A DNA stretch of 47,453 nt. Origin: Peribacillus asahii. GTDB lineage: Bacteria; Bacillota; Bacilli; Bacillales; DSM-1321. Below, piece by piece: positions 1 to 7,132 of this stretch. Every line of letters begins with the position of its first letter. Position 1 is the stretch's first letter. The notes below the pieces were generated by a model. It was given only the letters and a program-made list of their open reading frames with translations, was not told the origin of the DNA and searched no databases. The stretch spans positions 1-47,453 of the forward strand of contig NZ_QWVS01000004.1 of assembly GCF_003570725.1 (NCBI RefSeq), written 5' to 3'. The position numbers and the translations under genes are program-made.

Positions 1-97
1 TTAACGTGTCCACTTTTTAGACTAACCTCATCATCACCCTTATGAAGACCTTTTGCCGGAATCGATTCTCTCATTTTATCCTTCAACTAAACGAAAA

Positions 98-138
98 GGC
101 TGTCCCGAAAGCCATTTTTTCTGACTTTTGGAACAGCC
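98..138 (-). terminator. Imperfect inverted repeat, terminator-like
   Basis: Arms 98-111 and 125-138 pair over 14 positions with two mismatches (GGCTGTCCCGAAAG against CTTTTGGAACAGCC). Read on minus it is followed by a short T-rich stretch. GGCTGTCC-type hairpins like this are often seen beside transposase genes in Bacillus, but no transposase is present here, so it may be a leftover or the terminator of an unseen transcript. Confidence 0.4.
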
Positions 139-373
139 CCATGAAAAATAAAAAGAAATCTTCATAAACTCTAACCTTTAATTCTGTTCATGATATTATT
201 AAGCTCCGTATCGTGCTTACCTGTCTTTGAACTTAGAATTTATTTTAAGATCGCCTCTATTTCAATTCACTCCACGCTCTTTTATTAGAGTATAGCACGT
301 AGACTTTTTTCTTTTCTGTCGTTCCTTCACTATAACGCTGTTCGGAAAACACCATCCCCTAACAGAGCCAATG

Positions 374-403
374 ATAAAAAAAATGACTGCAGAAGCAGCC
401 ATT
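374..403 (-). terminator. Rho-independent terminator of the ssbB transcript
   Basis: Arms 382-390 and 395-403 form a 9-pair stem with one mismatch and an AGAA loop. On minus this is followed by eight T (complement of 376-383). It is the first good terminator downstream of ssbB and the small coiled-coil gene. Confidence 0.65.
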
Positions 404-415
404 CAAAAGTGAGGG

Positions 416-435
416 GAATCAATTATTATTGATTC
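416..435. repeat. Perfect inverted repeat
   Basis: GAATCAA at 416-422 and TTGATTC at 429-435 are perfect reverse complements around a 6-base spacer. Just to the right, TGAATCAC (470-477) and GTGATTCA (484-491) form a second perfect inverted repeat with a related GAATCA core. No T-run follows either one. They lie immediately downstream of the minus-strand gene ending at 542. Function unknown. Confidence 0.5.
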
Positions 436-541
436 AATAGAAGGAACGTTCGGGGGTGGTCTTACGTGGTGAATCACCATGCCGTGATTCAAAGTTCAGA
501 GGGGACTAAGATGTATGTTGCTCAGCGCTGAATTCTACTTT

Positions 542-745
542 CTAGTTTTGGAGTTCTGTTAACTTTTGTTCCAAAGCTTCGCAACGTGCTTCGACGAGCT
601 GTAGCTTTCGCTCAAAATTGGCTAGCATTGCTTCGTTTGTGACTGTTTTCACTTGCGTATTCGCAATGAATCGAATCAAGTTTTGAATCAGCTTCTCTGT
701 TCGTTCAACGTCTTGAAATGAGTGGAATGAATGATTTCCTTTCAA
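542..745 (-). CDS. Small coiled-coil protein of unknown function
   Basis: A 67-residue protein that I do not recognise. The start is TTG at 745, chosen because a strong ribosome binding site (GGAGGTGA, 753-760) sits about 10 bases upstream. The second half (roughly residues 40-65) has the heptad-like Leu/Glu/Lys/Gln pattern of a short coiled coil, and there is no signal peptide or membrane segment. It follows ssbB by about 20 bases on the same strand and precedes the terminator at 374-403, so it is probably co-transcribed with ssbB and under the same competence control. In B. subtilis the gene at this place, ywpG, is longer; I cannot show homology. Confidence 0.7.
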   Translation of the reverse strand: MKGNHSFHSFQDVERTEKLIQNLIRFIANTQVKTVTNEAMLANFERKLQLVEARCEALEQKLTELQN

Positions 746-766
746 ATATATCTCACCTCCTACACA

Positions 767-1132
767 CTACAAACCAATAGACTCATATGCTTGCTTTGGA
801 ACGTCTAACTTCCTCGGTCCAACAAACTGAACCATTTCAGCCACTACTTCTGTTACATATACTTGCTTACCCTCTTGATTCTCGTAACGACGTGTCTGGA
901 TTCTTCCAGTAATCCCAATCATTGAGCCGCGCCGACAATATTGGACCGTATTCTCAGCCGTTTTCCTCCATAGCGTGCATTGCACAAAATCAGCATCGTA
1001 TTCACCAGCTTGATTTCGAAAAGGGCGATTCACCGCAATCGTTACATTCGAAACAGCTTTTCCATCTGCTGTGTACCGCAACTCAGGATCTTTCGTCAAG
1101 CGTCCAACCAGGGTTACTTGGTTAATCAACAT
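767..1132 (-). CDS. ssbB: Single-stranded DNA-binding protein SsbB
   Basis: A 121-residue OB-fold protein that binds single-stranded DNA. The N-terminus ([18 protein letters not shown]) and the central [15 protein letters not shown] segment are typical of bacterial SSB. It is about as long as the competence paralogue SsbB and lacks the acidic DDDIPF-type tail that SsbA uses to recruit partners, so by family knowledge it should protect incoming transforming DNA rather than serve the replication fork. I set the start at ATG 1132, because an 11-codon upstream extension has no SSB similarity and GGAG precedes this ATG. The upstream region carries ComK-type boxes. Confidence 0.93.
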   Translation of the reverse strand: MLINQVTLVGRLTKDPELRYTADGKAVSNVTIAVNRPFRNQAGEYDADFVQCTLWRKTAENTVQYCRRGSMIGITGRIQTRRYENQEGKQVYVTEVVAEMVQFVGPRKLDVPKQAYESIGL

Positions 1133-1195
1133 CTCAGCTCCTTTCTTGTAAGATGCTTTTATCATACTGAAGCTTGCTCAAATTACCAAATCGAC

Positions 1196-1261
1196 AAAAT
1201 GCCATTTTTTTCACCCATTTTCGTGCTAAAATGGCATTTTCCCGTTTAAAACTACTATTTT
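1196..1261. promoter_or_regulatory. ComK-type operator boxes (ssbB/ywpF)
   Basis: Two perfect AAAA-N5-TTTT boxes stand at 1196-1208 and 1228-1240 and are reverse complements of each other (AAAATGCCATTTT and AAAATGGCATTTT). A third, AAAA-N6-TTTT, is at 1248-1261. Spacing between box 1 and box 2 is 19 bp and between box 2 and box 3 is 7 bp. ComK binds pairs of such AT-boxes separated by about 8, 18 or 31 bp, so these spacings fit within one base. A fourth, degraded ATGCCATTTT copy is at 1294-1303. The boxes sit 64-130 bp upstream of ssbB and also upstream of divergent ywpF. Confidence 0.75.
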
Positions 1262-1387
1262 GAGGCTATATTTATAGTGAAAATAGAGGAAATATGCCAT
1301 TTTAGTATTTTTCTTAAAAATTTTTCCTTTGTTCATATTTTAGACAAACGTATCGCATTCTTTCTATTTCTTCGTTATTTTTGAGTG

Positions 1388-1396
1388 TGTTATAAT
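1388..1396 (+). promoter_or_regulatory. Extended -10 promoter of ywpF
   Basis: TGTTATAAT gives a TGn extension (1388-1390) directly before a perfect TATAAT (1391-1396). No good -35 hexamer lies at the expected distance, which is tolerable for an extended -10 promoter. ywpF starts about 50 bp downstream with a GGAGG ribosome binding site. Confidence 0.6.
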
Positions 1397-1447
1397 AAAT
1401 TGGAATATTTACATTTTTTTACGAAACTGAGAAGTAGGAGGAAGCAT

Positions 1448-1882
1448 ATGAAGTCATTTAAACTTATTTCATTACAACTTGTGAATGAAAAACTGCAGCT
1501 TATTGATATTCATCTAGTCGATGGGCTCATTATTAATAAAGAAGATCGTGCAAATACATGGCTTCTTGAAGCAATTATCCCCCCTGAACATTATGAAGAA
1601 TTAAAACATTCCCTACCACGTGAACATGAAAATGCGCTTATCCAAGCAGTGATTACGAAAAAAGAAAACGACCCGGCCATGTTTAAAACGGTTTTAAAAA
1701 CGCAAAAACTTATCGACGGTCACATTAGTCTTCTTTTCGTTGGCCACCTTCAAAATACACGCAGCAAATATGCAGAACTACTTCTTGAAGATTTAGTCCA
1801 CAAAGGCTTCACCGGCGATTTACTCATTAAAGAATTCAAAGAAAAGATCCGCTCTAGACCTAAGCTTACCACTCATAAATAA
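1448..1882 (+). CDS. ywpF: YwpF family protein
   Basis: A 144-residue soluble protein matching B. subtilis YwpF in its start (MKSFKLISLQLV), length and place beside ssbB. The family has no established biochemical role. I chose ATG 1448 over a longer frame from 1385 because GGAGG lies 7 bases upstream and the extra residues would overlap the promoter. It is one of only two plus-strand genes in the window and is divergent from ssbB, sharing the region with the ComK-type boxes. It ends at a bidirectional terminator. Confidence 0.85.
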   Translation: MKSFKLISLQLVNEKLQLIDIHLVDGLIINKEDRANTWLLEAIIPPEHYEELKHSLPREHENALIQAVITKKENDPAMFKTVLKTQKLIDGHISLLFVGHLQNTRSKYAELLLEDLVHKGFTGDLLIKEFKEKIRSRPKLTTHK

Positions 1883-1970
1883 CTCCATTTCTCTGTCATC
1901 CCACATCTACAATAAGTGGGACAATGTCTCTTAACAAATAGTTAAATTCAACTACTAACCAAAAAGAGAA

Positions 1971-1996
1971 AGACTGTTTCCCGTAAGAAACAGTCT
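1971..1996. terminator. Bidirectional terminator between ywpF and lipoprotein gene
   Basis: AGACTGTTTC (1971-1980) and GAAACAGTCT (1987-1996) form a perfect 10-bp stem with a 6-base loop. TTTT follows on plus and a T-rich run follows on minus, so it can end both convergent transcripts. Confidence 0.85.
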
Positions 1997-2005
1997 TTTC
2001 CATTG

Positions 2006-2317
2006 TTATTTGTTGTCATTGTCGTCTTGATCTGTTAATGTGTCATCATTATCGTCTGGATCTAAGGCATCTTCTACGTCATCTACGCCTTGTTCAACAT
2101 CATCTTCTACATCATTAACATCATCATTTACATCATTTCCCAAATCATCATCTACGTTGTTATCATTTACGTCATCATTTACATCGTTGTTATCTTCATC
2201 GATAATATTGTTATCATTCTCTGGTGCCGGATCATTATCGTCATCTGTCCCGCAACCAACTAGAAACATCGCTGATAGGAATGAGCCACCAAGTAGTGCT
2301 AATAGCCGCTTTTTCAT
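2006..2317 (-). CDS. Asp/Asn-rich lipoprotein
   Basis: A 103-residue predicted lipoprotein. Residues 1-21 form a signal peptide (MKKR, then a hydrophobic core) ending in the lipobox LVGC, with the lipidated Cys at 22. The mature 82 residues are extreme in composition: 32 are Asp, many of the rest are Asn or Glu, and motifs such as NDVNDDVND recur. No fold can be assigned. It should be anchored on the outer face of the membrane. Divalent-cation binding is an inference from charge only. A GGAGG site precedes the ATG. In B. subtilis mscL lies near this place, so this gene appears to be an accessory insertion. Confidence 0.75.
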   Translation of the reverse strand: MKKRLLALLGGSFLSAMFLVGCGTDDDNDPAPENDNNIIDEDNNDVNDDVNDNNVDDDLGNDVNDDVNDVEDDVEQGVDDVEDALDPDDNDDTLTDQDDNDNK

Positions 2318-2389
2318 TATGCGTAACCTCCCTTCTTTTCTCGACAGTAAATATGTTGCCCGAATTCGACATTAACTTGCGTGTTTTTC

Positions 2390-2421
2390 AAAAAAAGAGA
2401 GGAGATGTTCATCTCCTCTCT
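2390..2421 (-). terminator. Terminator of fabZ
   Basis: A perfect 11-bp stem (AGAGAGGAGAT at 2396-2406, ATCTCCTCTCT at 2411-2421) with a 4-base loop is followed on minus by seven T. Confidence 0.85.
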
Positions 2422-2425
2422 AGCC

Positions 2426-2857
2426 CTATTCCTTATCGCTAAAAGCAAACATAATCTCGGTTTCACAGGCTACCTCACCATCAACCGTTGCTACTGCTTT
2501 TCCTTTACCAACAGACCCTCTTAAACGTAAAATTTCCACTTCTAGGCGAAGTTGATCTCCGGGCTTCACTTGACGTTTGAAGCGGCAGTTATCAATACCC
2601 GCAAAAAAAGCTAAGCGTCCTTTATGCTCCTCTTGCTTTAACACGGCAACAGCACCCACTTGAGCCAACGCTTCAACAATTAACACCCCCGGCATTACTG
2701 GATAATCTGGAAAATGACCATTAAAAAACTCTTCATTTGCTGTTACGTTTTTCAATCCAACCGCTCGTTTTCCCTCTTCGATTTCAATGATTCGATCCAC
2801 TAATAAAAAAGGATAGCGATGTGGAATAATTTCTTTAATTTGCGTAATATCTAACAT
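2426..2857 (-). CDS. fabZ: 3-hydroxyacyl-ACP dehydratase FabZ
   Basis: A 143-residue hot-dog-fold enzyme that removes water from (3R)-hydroxyacyl-ACP in the elongation cycle of type II fatty acid synthesis in the cytoplasm. The family signature is intact: [20 protein letters not shown] holds catalytic His48 and Glu62. The length equals the usual FabZ. A strong AAGGAGG site precedes the ATG. It is last in a minus-strand run after flhP and the EpuA-like gene and ends at its own terminator. Confidence 0.97.
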   Translation of the reverse strand: MLDITQIKEIIPHRYPFLLVDRIIEIEEGKRAVGLKNVTANEEFFNGHFPDYPVMPGVLIVEALAQVGAVAVLKQEEHKGRLAFFAGIDNCRFKRQVKPGDQLRLEVEILRLRGSVGKGKAVATVDGEVACETEIMFAFSDKE

Positions 2858-2890
2858 AAATTAGACCTCCTTGATTTAAAAACAACCGCA

Positions 2891-3142
2891 TCATGCACCT
2901 TCATTGACGATGTCAACAATATGAGTCCACGTTGAGATTTTAAATACATCTACTGCATTTCCGCTCCCAATGACACTATACCCAATTAATACCCCTATGA
3001 TAACCATAAGGACAATTAAAGCAGCAACAATCAACAACCGAAGCCAAATTGGTAACAGTCGAATTTTAATTTTCTCATCTTGTCTTACTTCCTGTTTTGG
3101 TTCTTCTTCCCACTGTTGTTTTGTTAAACTTCTTTGCTCCAT
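2891..3142 (-). CDS. EpuA-like single-span membrane protein
   Basis: An 83-residue protein with a charged N-terminal cytoplasmic part (residues 1-28), one long hydrophobic helix (about 31-57) and a C-terminal segment with the family pattern GNxxDVFxxxTW-HIxDIV. This matches the EpuA family (PF11772), often labelled 'DNA-directed RNA polymerase subunit beta' in databases although nothing in it resembles RpoB. Its role is unknown. In Bacillaceae it commonly sits between fabZ and flhP, as here. Confidence 0.8.
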   Translation of the reverse strand: MEQRSLTKQQWEEEPKQEVRQDEKIKIRLLPIWLRLLIVAALIVLMVIIGVLIGYSVIGSGNAVDVFKISTWTHIVDIVNEGA

Positions 3143-3253
3143 TTTATATCATGTAAGCTCCTTTTTAGAGATTCGCTTTAACTTTATCATGTTTTCATAA
3201 ACAGTACGAGTCCCAACCTTTGGCAGGACTAGGCCTATTTATTTATGAAATCT

Positions 3254-4087
3254 TTAACGAATCGAATTTACTAAGCCTAACATTTGATCTGCCATCGTGA
3301 TGGAACGGGATTGGAATTGATACATTCTTTGAGCTGTGATTAAATCTGTCATTTCCTTTGAAAGATCGACATTCGATGATTCAAGTGCACCTTGTTTCAT
3401 CGAGATATCTGTGCGTGAAGCGCCTGTTAGTTCAGTCAATACATCATCAGCCGTTACACCTAGACCATCATAGTTATCCGGAAGCCCATACAAATTATCG
3501 CCTAGCTTTTCAAGGAATTGCGGTTTTTGAACCGATACAACACCTAGATTGAAGGTTTGTTCCCCGCCATCGGTTGTAATTGCTTTTACTACGCCTTCAT
3601 CAGAAATCCGGATTTCTTTAATGTCACCTTCAATGACAATATCATTACCGTTTTCATCAAGCACATTATGCCCGTCCGCTGTTACAAGCATGTTTTCATT
3701 TCCATTAGGCGATAGATAAAACGCACCGTCTCTTGATAAACGAATGACGTTCCCTTCTTCTACACCAATCATAAAGTATAAGTTTTCCTTTGTGAAAGCT
3801 ACATCTAAATCCCGATTTGTCGTTTTTAGGGAACCTTGAGACTGGACATTTTGAATTTGACCAATTTTTGCTCCATTTCCTTGGCGAATTCCAAGCGGTG
3901 TTAAACGGCCCACTTCAGCCACTTGATTCGGTTGATTATTCAATTGCTGAACAAGTAAATCTGTAAAGCTTGCTTCGCCTCGCTTAAAACCAGCTGTCTC
4001 AACATTGGCCATATTATTGCTAATAACATCGATTTGTTTTTGCAATTGGCCTAGCGTATTGCTTGCTGCTATCATCGTTCGATTCAT
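3254..4087 (-). CDS. flhP: Flagellar rod/hook-basal body protein FlhP
   Basis: A 277-residue member of the FlgF/FlgG axial family. The N-terminus carries the conserved helix with ISNNMANVETAGFKR, and the C-terminus the matching helix (SNVDLSKEMTDLITAQRMYQFQSRSI) that packs with it in the rod. FlhP and FlhO are thought to form the distal rod of the B. subtilis flagellum, crossing the cell wall. There is no cleavable signal; such proteins leave through the flagellar export apparatus. It lies 35 bp downstream of flhO and is presumably co-transcribed from the sigma-D-like promoter before flhO. Confidence 0.92.
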   Translation of the reverse strand: MNRTMIAASNTLGQLQKQIDVISNNMANVETAGFKRGEASFTDLLVQQLNNQPNQVAEVGRLTPLGIRQGNGAKIGQIQNVQSQGSLKTTNRDLDVAFTKENLYFMIGVEEGNVIRLSRDGAFYLSPNGNENMLVTADGHNVLDENGNDIVIEGDIKEIRISDEGVVKAITTDGGEQTFNLGVVSVQKPQFLEKLGDNLYGLPDNYDGLGVTADDVLTELTGASRTDISMKQGALESSNVDLSKEMTDLITAQRMYQFQSRSITMADQMLGLVNSIR

Positions 4088-4122
4088 CGCTATCCTCCTT
4101 CATTTACGCTGATTCCTTGAAA

Positions 4123-4959
4123 TTAGCCAATTTTACCTACTTCATTCACCGTTTTATTTAAACTTTGATCATAAGCTTGCAGCACTTTTTGATTGGCTTC
4201 AAAAGAACGATATACAGACAACATTTCCGTCATTGTCTGCGCTGCATCTACATTAGAGTTTTCAATATACCCTTGCTTGATTGTAAAAAATACATCGTCC
4301 TCATCGTACGCATTCGTAAGTTCTGCATTGGCACTAAAAAGACCATCGCCTTCTTTTACAAGCTGCCCAGCAGGGTCATTGGAATAAGCAATGCCAATTT
4401 GAGCGACTTGTGCAGCATCTTGTAAAATAACGCCATTATCCGATACTGTAAACTGATCATTATCTAGTTGAATCCGCTCGTTATTCCCATCTAACACATA
4501 ATAGCCGCCGGACGTCGTTAAATATCCTTGACTGTCCAAGGTAAAGTTTCCATTGCGTGTGTACCGTACATCACCATTCCCATTTTGAACAGTAAAAAAC
4601 AACGCACCTGCTACCCCCGTCTCTTCATCAATGGGCATTTCGCCATGTACTAAGGCAAGATCTGTTTTCAAATCTGTTTGTTTAATATCACCTTGTTTAA
4701 ATAGCGGATTCGTTTCTTGTATATATACGCCTGTATGCAAGCTGCCGACCTGTGCAAAGGAAGGCATTTTCTTTCCATTCCCATTTGGAATCGTTTCATC
4801 TTCCATTCGGTTCAGCAGCATTTCTGGAAAAGAACGTACGCTTGATTGATCAGCTTTATAGCCCGGGGTATTCGCATTCGCCATATTGTTTGTTAACATT
4901 TCTGTCCGTCTTTGCTGAGTTAGCATCCCTGAAGCTGCTGTATAAAATCCTTTTAGCAT
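4123..4959 (-). CDS. flhO: Flagellar rod/hook-basal body protein FlhO
   Basis: A 278-residue FlgF/FlgG-type protein, paralogous to its neighbour FlhP. It opens with the family motif (MLTNNMANANTPGYKADQ) and closes with SNVDAAQTMTEMLSVYRSFEANQKV. The central part (about residues 95-220) is the variable beta domain. The order mbl-flhO-flhP in the direction of transcription matches B. subtilis and is why I call this one FlhO. A GGAG site precedes ATG 4959, and the sigma-D-like promoter lies about 50 bp further upstream. Confidence 0.92.
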   Translation of the reverse strand: MLKGFYTAASGMLTQQRRTEMLTNNMANANTPGYKADQSSVRSFPEMLLNRMEDETIPNGNGKKMPSFAQVGSLHTGVYIQETNPLFKQGDIKQTDLKTDLALVHGEMPIDEETGVAGALFFTVQNGNGDVRYTRNGNFTLDSQGYLTTSGGYYVLDGNNERIQLDNDQFTVSDNGVILQDAAQVAQIGIAYSNDPAGQLVKEGDGLFSANAELTNAYDEDDVFFTIKQGYIENSNVDAAQTMTEMLSVYRSFEANQKVLQAYDQSLNKTVNEVGKIG

Positions 4960-5011
4960 CCTTATCGCTCCTTCTCATATGTACCGTTCCATTTTTGACC
5001 GTATATGTACA

Positions 5012-5038
5012 TTATCGGCTGTTTCTATCTATATTTGA
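5012..5038 (-). promoter_or_regulatory. Sigma-D-like promoter of flhO-flhP
   Basis: On minus, the -10 element GCCGATAA (5012-5019) matches the sigma-D consensus GCCGATAT at 7 of 8 positions. Fifteen bases upstream is TCAA (5035-5038) against consensus TAAA. This is the motility/autolysin sigma factor of Bacillus, which fits the flagellar genes directly downstream. Confidence 0.75.
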
Positions 5039-5097
5039 AGTGAAAAATGAAGGAGAATATTGGTACGAAGTATCAAGGAACTCTTTTAAAGGCTATA

Positions 5098-5160
5098 CAA
5101 AAAAGGATCTATTGCTCAACGGGCTTCTGTTTCATCCCTGCTTATCTGAACGTTAGATCC
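5098..5160 (-). terminator. Terminator of mbl
   Basis: GGATCTA (5105-5111) and TAGATCC (5154-5160) close a long, partly paired stem-loop followed on minus by a run of T. It separates mbl transcription from flhO-flhP. Confidence 0.65.
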
Positions 5161-5174
5161 TTCTTTCACATCAT

Positions 5175-6176
5175 TTAATTAAATTTACGTTTTGGCAACT
5201 TGTCCATATTATCAAGCATGACACCTGTTCCGATTGCCACACAATCCATTGGATTTTCCGCTACTAATACCGGTACTTTTAACTCTTCTGCAAGAAGTAA
5301 GTCAATACCGTGCAATAACGCACCGCCGCCTGTTAAAATAACACCACGGTCGATAATATCCGCTGAAAGTTCTGGCGGTGTTCTTTCAAGCACACTCTTC
5401 GCCGCTTGAACGATAACCGATACTTGTTCACGAAGAGCCTCTTCAATTTCCTCTGAATTCACCGTAATCGTTCTCGGTAGACCTGAAACCATATCACGCC
5501 CGCGAATTTCAATTTCTTCTTTACGTGAACCAGGGAAAACAGTCGCTACTTGAATTTTAATATTTTCTGCTGTGCGCTCCCCAATAAGCAGTTTATATTG
5601 ACGTTTAACATAGTGTAAAATCTCATTGTCAAACTTATCCCCAGCCATTTTAATCGAAGAAGATGTAACGATATCCCCCATAGAAAGAACGGCGATATCT
5701 GTCGTTCCACCACCGATATCAACGACCATGTTTCCGCTCGGTTGGAAAATATCCATTCCTGCTCCAATTGCAGCTACCTTTGGTTCCTCTTCTAAATACA
5801 CCTTTTTACCGCCGCTTTTTTCTGCTGCTTCTTTAATCGCTTTTTGTTCAACGCTTGTAATATTTGTTGGACAACAGATTAAAATTCTTGGCTTAGAAAG
5901 AAAACCTTTTACATTCAATTTATTAATAAAATGTTTAAGCATCGCTTCTGTAACATCAAAGTCTGCAATTACTCCATCTTTTAACGGACGAATAGCCATA
6001 ATATTCCCAGGTGTACGTCCGACCATTTTTCTTGCTTCTTCACCGACAGCCAACACACGATTTGTATTTTTATCAATCGCCACAACAGATGGCTCATTTA
6101 AAACGATTCCTTTGCCTTTAACATGTATTAGAACATTTGCTGTTCCAAGATCAATCCCAATATCTCTAGCAAACAT
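5175..6176 (-). CDS. mbl: Rod-shape actin homologue Mbl
   Basis: A 333-residue MreB-family actin, exactly the length of B. subtilis Mbl. Nucleotide-binding motifs are visible: DLGTANVL near the N-terminus (phosphate 1), DIGGGTTDIAV in the middle (phosphate 2) and LTGGGALL near the C-terminus (adenosine). It forms membrane-associated filaments that steer cell-wall elongation. The start is ATG 6176 with AAGGAGG seven bases upstream; the longer frame from 6242 has no family similarity. The neighbour spoIIID and the following flhOP match the B. subtilis order, which favours Mbl over MreB or MreBH. Confidence 0.95.
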   Translation of the reverse strand: MFARDIGIDLGTANVLIHVKGKGIVLNEPSVVAIDKNTNRVLAVGEEARKMVGRTPGNIMAIRPLKDGVIADFDVTEAMLKHFINKLNVKGFLSKPRILICCPTNITSVEQKAIKEAAEKSGGKKVYLEEEPKVAAIGAGMDIFQPSGNMVVDIGGGTTDIAVLSMGDIVTSSSIKMAGDKFDNEILHYVKRQYKLLIGERTAENIKIQVATVFPGSRKEEIEIRGRDMVSGLPRTITVNSEEIEEALREQVSVIVQAAKSVLERTPPELSADIIDRGVILTGGGALLHGIDLLLAEELKVPVLVAENPMDCVAIGTGVMLDNMDKLPKRKFN

Positions 6177-6427
6177 TTGTTTATATCCTCCTTGATTATC
6201 CTCACATGAAACCGAAACTATCCTAATTTTATATTTTATCATATTGTCTTATGACAAGTAAGAGTCAAAACAGAAATCCTGTCGAATCATGTCTCTTACA
6301 GTAAGAAATACATAGGCGACTCTTATCTTTTCACGACAAACTAAACATCAAAACGTACCGAGTGTTTTCATGTCTAGTAAAAAAATCACGACCTTTATAA
6401 GGTACCATATTCCTGCCTAAAATGCCT

Positions 6428-6461
6428 AAAAAAAACCACCTACAACATTTGTAAGTGGTTT
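6428..6461 (-). terminator. Terminator of spoIIID
   Basis: A 13-bp stem (AAACCAC...GTGGTTT, one G-T pair, 3-base loop) between 6433 and 6461 is followed on minus by a run of T. Confidence 0.85.
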
Positions 6462-6467
6462 CAGTTA

Positions 6468-6740
6468 TTACTTCACAATTTCTTCCTCTCTCTCAGAGCG
6501 CTTATATTTGAGCTTGGTTGCTTCGCCTCCTCTAAGGTGACGAATGGATTTATGATAATCCAATATATCCTTCACTTCATTAGCCAATTCGGGATTAATC
6601 TCTGGAAGTCTTTCGGTTAAATCTTTGTGAACGGTACTTTTGGATACACCAAACTCTTTTGCAATGACACGCACTGTTTTCCTTGTTTCCACGATATACT
6701 TTCCTATCTTGATAGTTCTTTCTTTGATGTAATCGTGCAC
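6468..6740 (-). CDS. spoIIID: Sporulation regulator SpoIIID
   Basis: A 90-residue mother-cell transcription factor made under sigma-E that activates some and represses many mother-cell genes. The helix-turn-helix (VRVIAKEFGVSKSTVHKDL) and the basic RHLRGGEATKLKYKR segment that adds DNA contact are both present. The start is GTG 6740 with GGGGAGG nine bases upstream; the first residues (M/V-HDYIKERTIKIGKYIVET) match B. subtilis SpoIIID, and a longer ATG frame at 6815 adds unrelated residues. Its last few residues differ from B. subtilis. A candidate sigma-E promoter lies at 6879-6907. Confidence 0.96.
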   Translation of the reverse strand: MHDYIKERTIKIGKYIVETRKTVRVIAKEFGVSKSTVHKDLTERLPEINPELANEVKDILDYHKSIRHLRGGEATKLKYKRSEREEEIVK

Positions 6741-6782
6741 ACCACTCGACCTCCCCAAGTTGGATGTGAGAAGTGTGAAATG

Positions 6783-6801
6783 AGATTCGTTTGTCGAATC
6801 T
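6783..6801. repeat. Hairpin in the spoIIID leader
   Basis: AGATTCG (6783-6789) and CGAATCT (6795-6801) are perfect 7-bp arms around a 5-base loop. It falls in the untranslated leader of spoIIID if the sigma-E promoter call is right. It could be an RNA hairpin or a dyad operator. Confidence 0.5.
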
Positions 6802-6878
6802 AATGGTGCTAACATTTTCCTTCAATTATAAAATAGACGAGTCCTCACCTCAAACACTCTCTTTGTACGGTTTCTAAC

Positions 6879-6907
6879 AGTGTATTAGCTTGGGTAAGGA
6901 TATATAC
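6879..6907 (-). promoter_or_regulatory. Candidate sigma-E promoter of spoIIID
   Basis: On minus, AATACACT (6879-6886) matches the sigma-E -10 CATACAnT at every defined position but the first. GTATATA (6901-6907) lies 14 bases upstream as a -35 of 5/7 match. spoIIID is sigma-E dependent in B. subtilis. The implied untranslated leader is about 130 bases and includes the hairpin at 6783-6801. Confidence 0.5.
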
Positions 6908-6980
6908 CATAGGATAAACCTTTTTTTCAAAAAATTGACGATATTGGGCTTTTGGAATAAATAATAAATATAAATAGCTG

Positions 6981-7050
6981 TTTATCTTCGAGTTTTCTGT
7001 TTTATCTATCGAAATTTTTAATTTATCGTCGAGTTTTTCATTTTATCTAT
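6981..7050. repeat. 29-bp direct repeat, two copies 41 bp apart
   Basis: Copies at 6981-7009 and 7022-7050 share TTTATCnTCGAGTTTT and TTTTATCTAT and differ at only four of 29 positions. A fragment of the same motif (CGACGAGTTTC) recurs at 7071-7081 inside the spoIIQ terminator. The copies lie between spoIIID and spoIIQ in otherwise gene-free DNA. Confidence 0.7.
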
Positions 7051-7052
7051 AG

Positions 7053-7081
7053 CAAAAGAAACCCGCCTGTCGACGAGTTTC
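7053..7081 (-). terminator. Terminator of spoIIQ
   Basis: Arms 7058-7065 and 7074-7081 pair over 8 positions (one G-T) with an 8-base loop, followed on minus by TTTT. Confidence 0.7.
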
Positions 7082-7132
7082 CTGCACCAAATTGTTCAGT
7101 TGTCGCATCATAACATGGGTTGACGAATGCTT

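Larger units (their letters stand above)
1..541. other. Gene-poor left edge
   Basis: I see no convincing gene here. A short minus-strand frame starts with ATG at 74 and runs off the window after about 24 codons, preceded by a weak purine-rich stretch. It could be the first codons of a gene lying to the left, but I do not recognise it. The stretch holds an imperfect inverted repeat (98-138), a terminator-like hairpin (374-403), a perfect palindrome (416-435) and a further hairpin (470-491). The AT-rich part between 139 and 370 shows nothing I can name. Confidence 0.5.

Noticed and set aside
98..138. Insertion sequence end
   Set aside because: The hairpin resembles sequences seen near transposase genes, but there is no transposase frame or target duplication in the window.
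2040..2375. Ser/Thr-rich plus frame opposite the lipoprotein
   Set aside because: It is the antisense reading of Asp-rich codons; the lipoprotein on minus has a signal peptide, lipobox and GGAGG site.
2891..3142. RNA polymerase beta subunit by database label
   Set aside because: The protein is an 83-residue single-span membrane peptide without any RpoB motif; the label is a common misannotation of the EpuA family.
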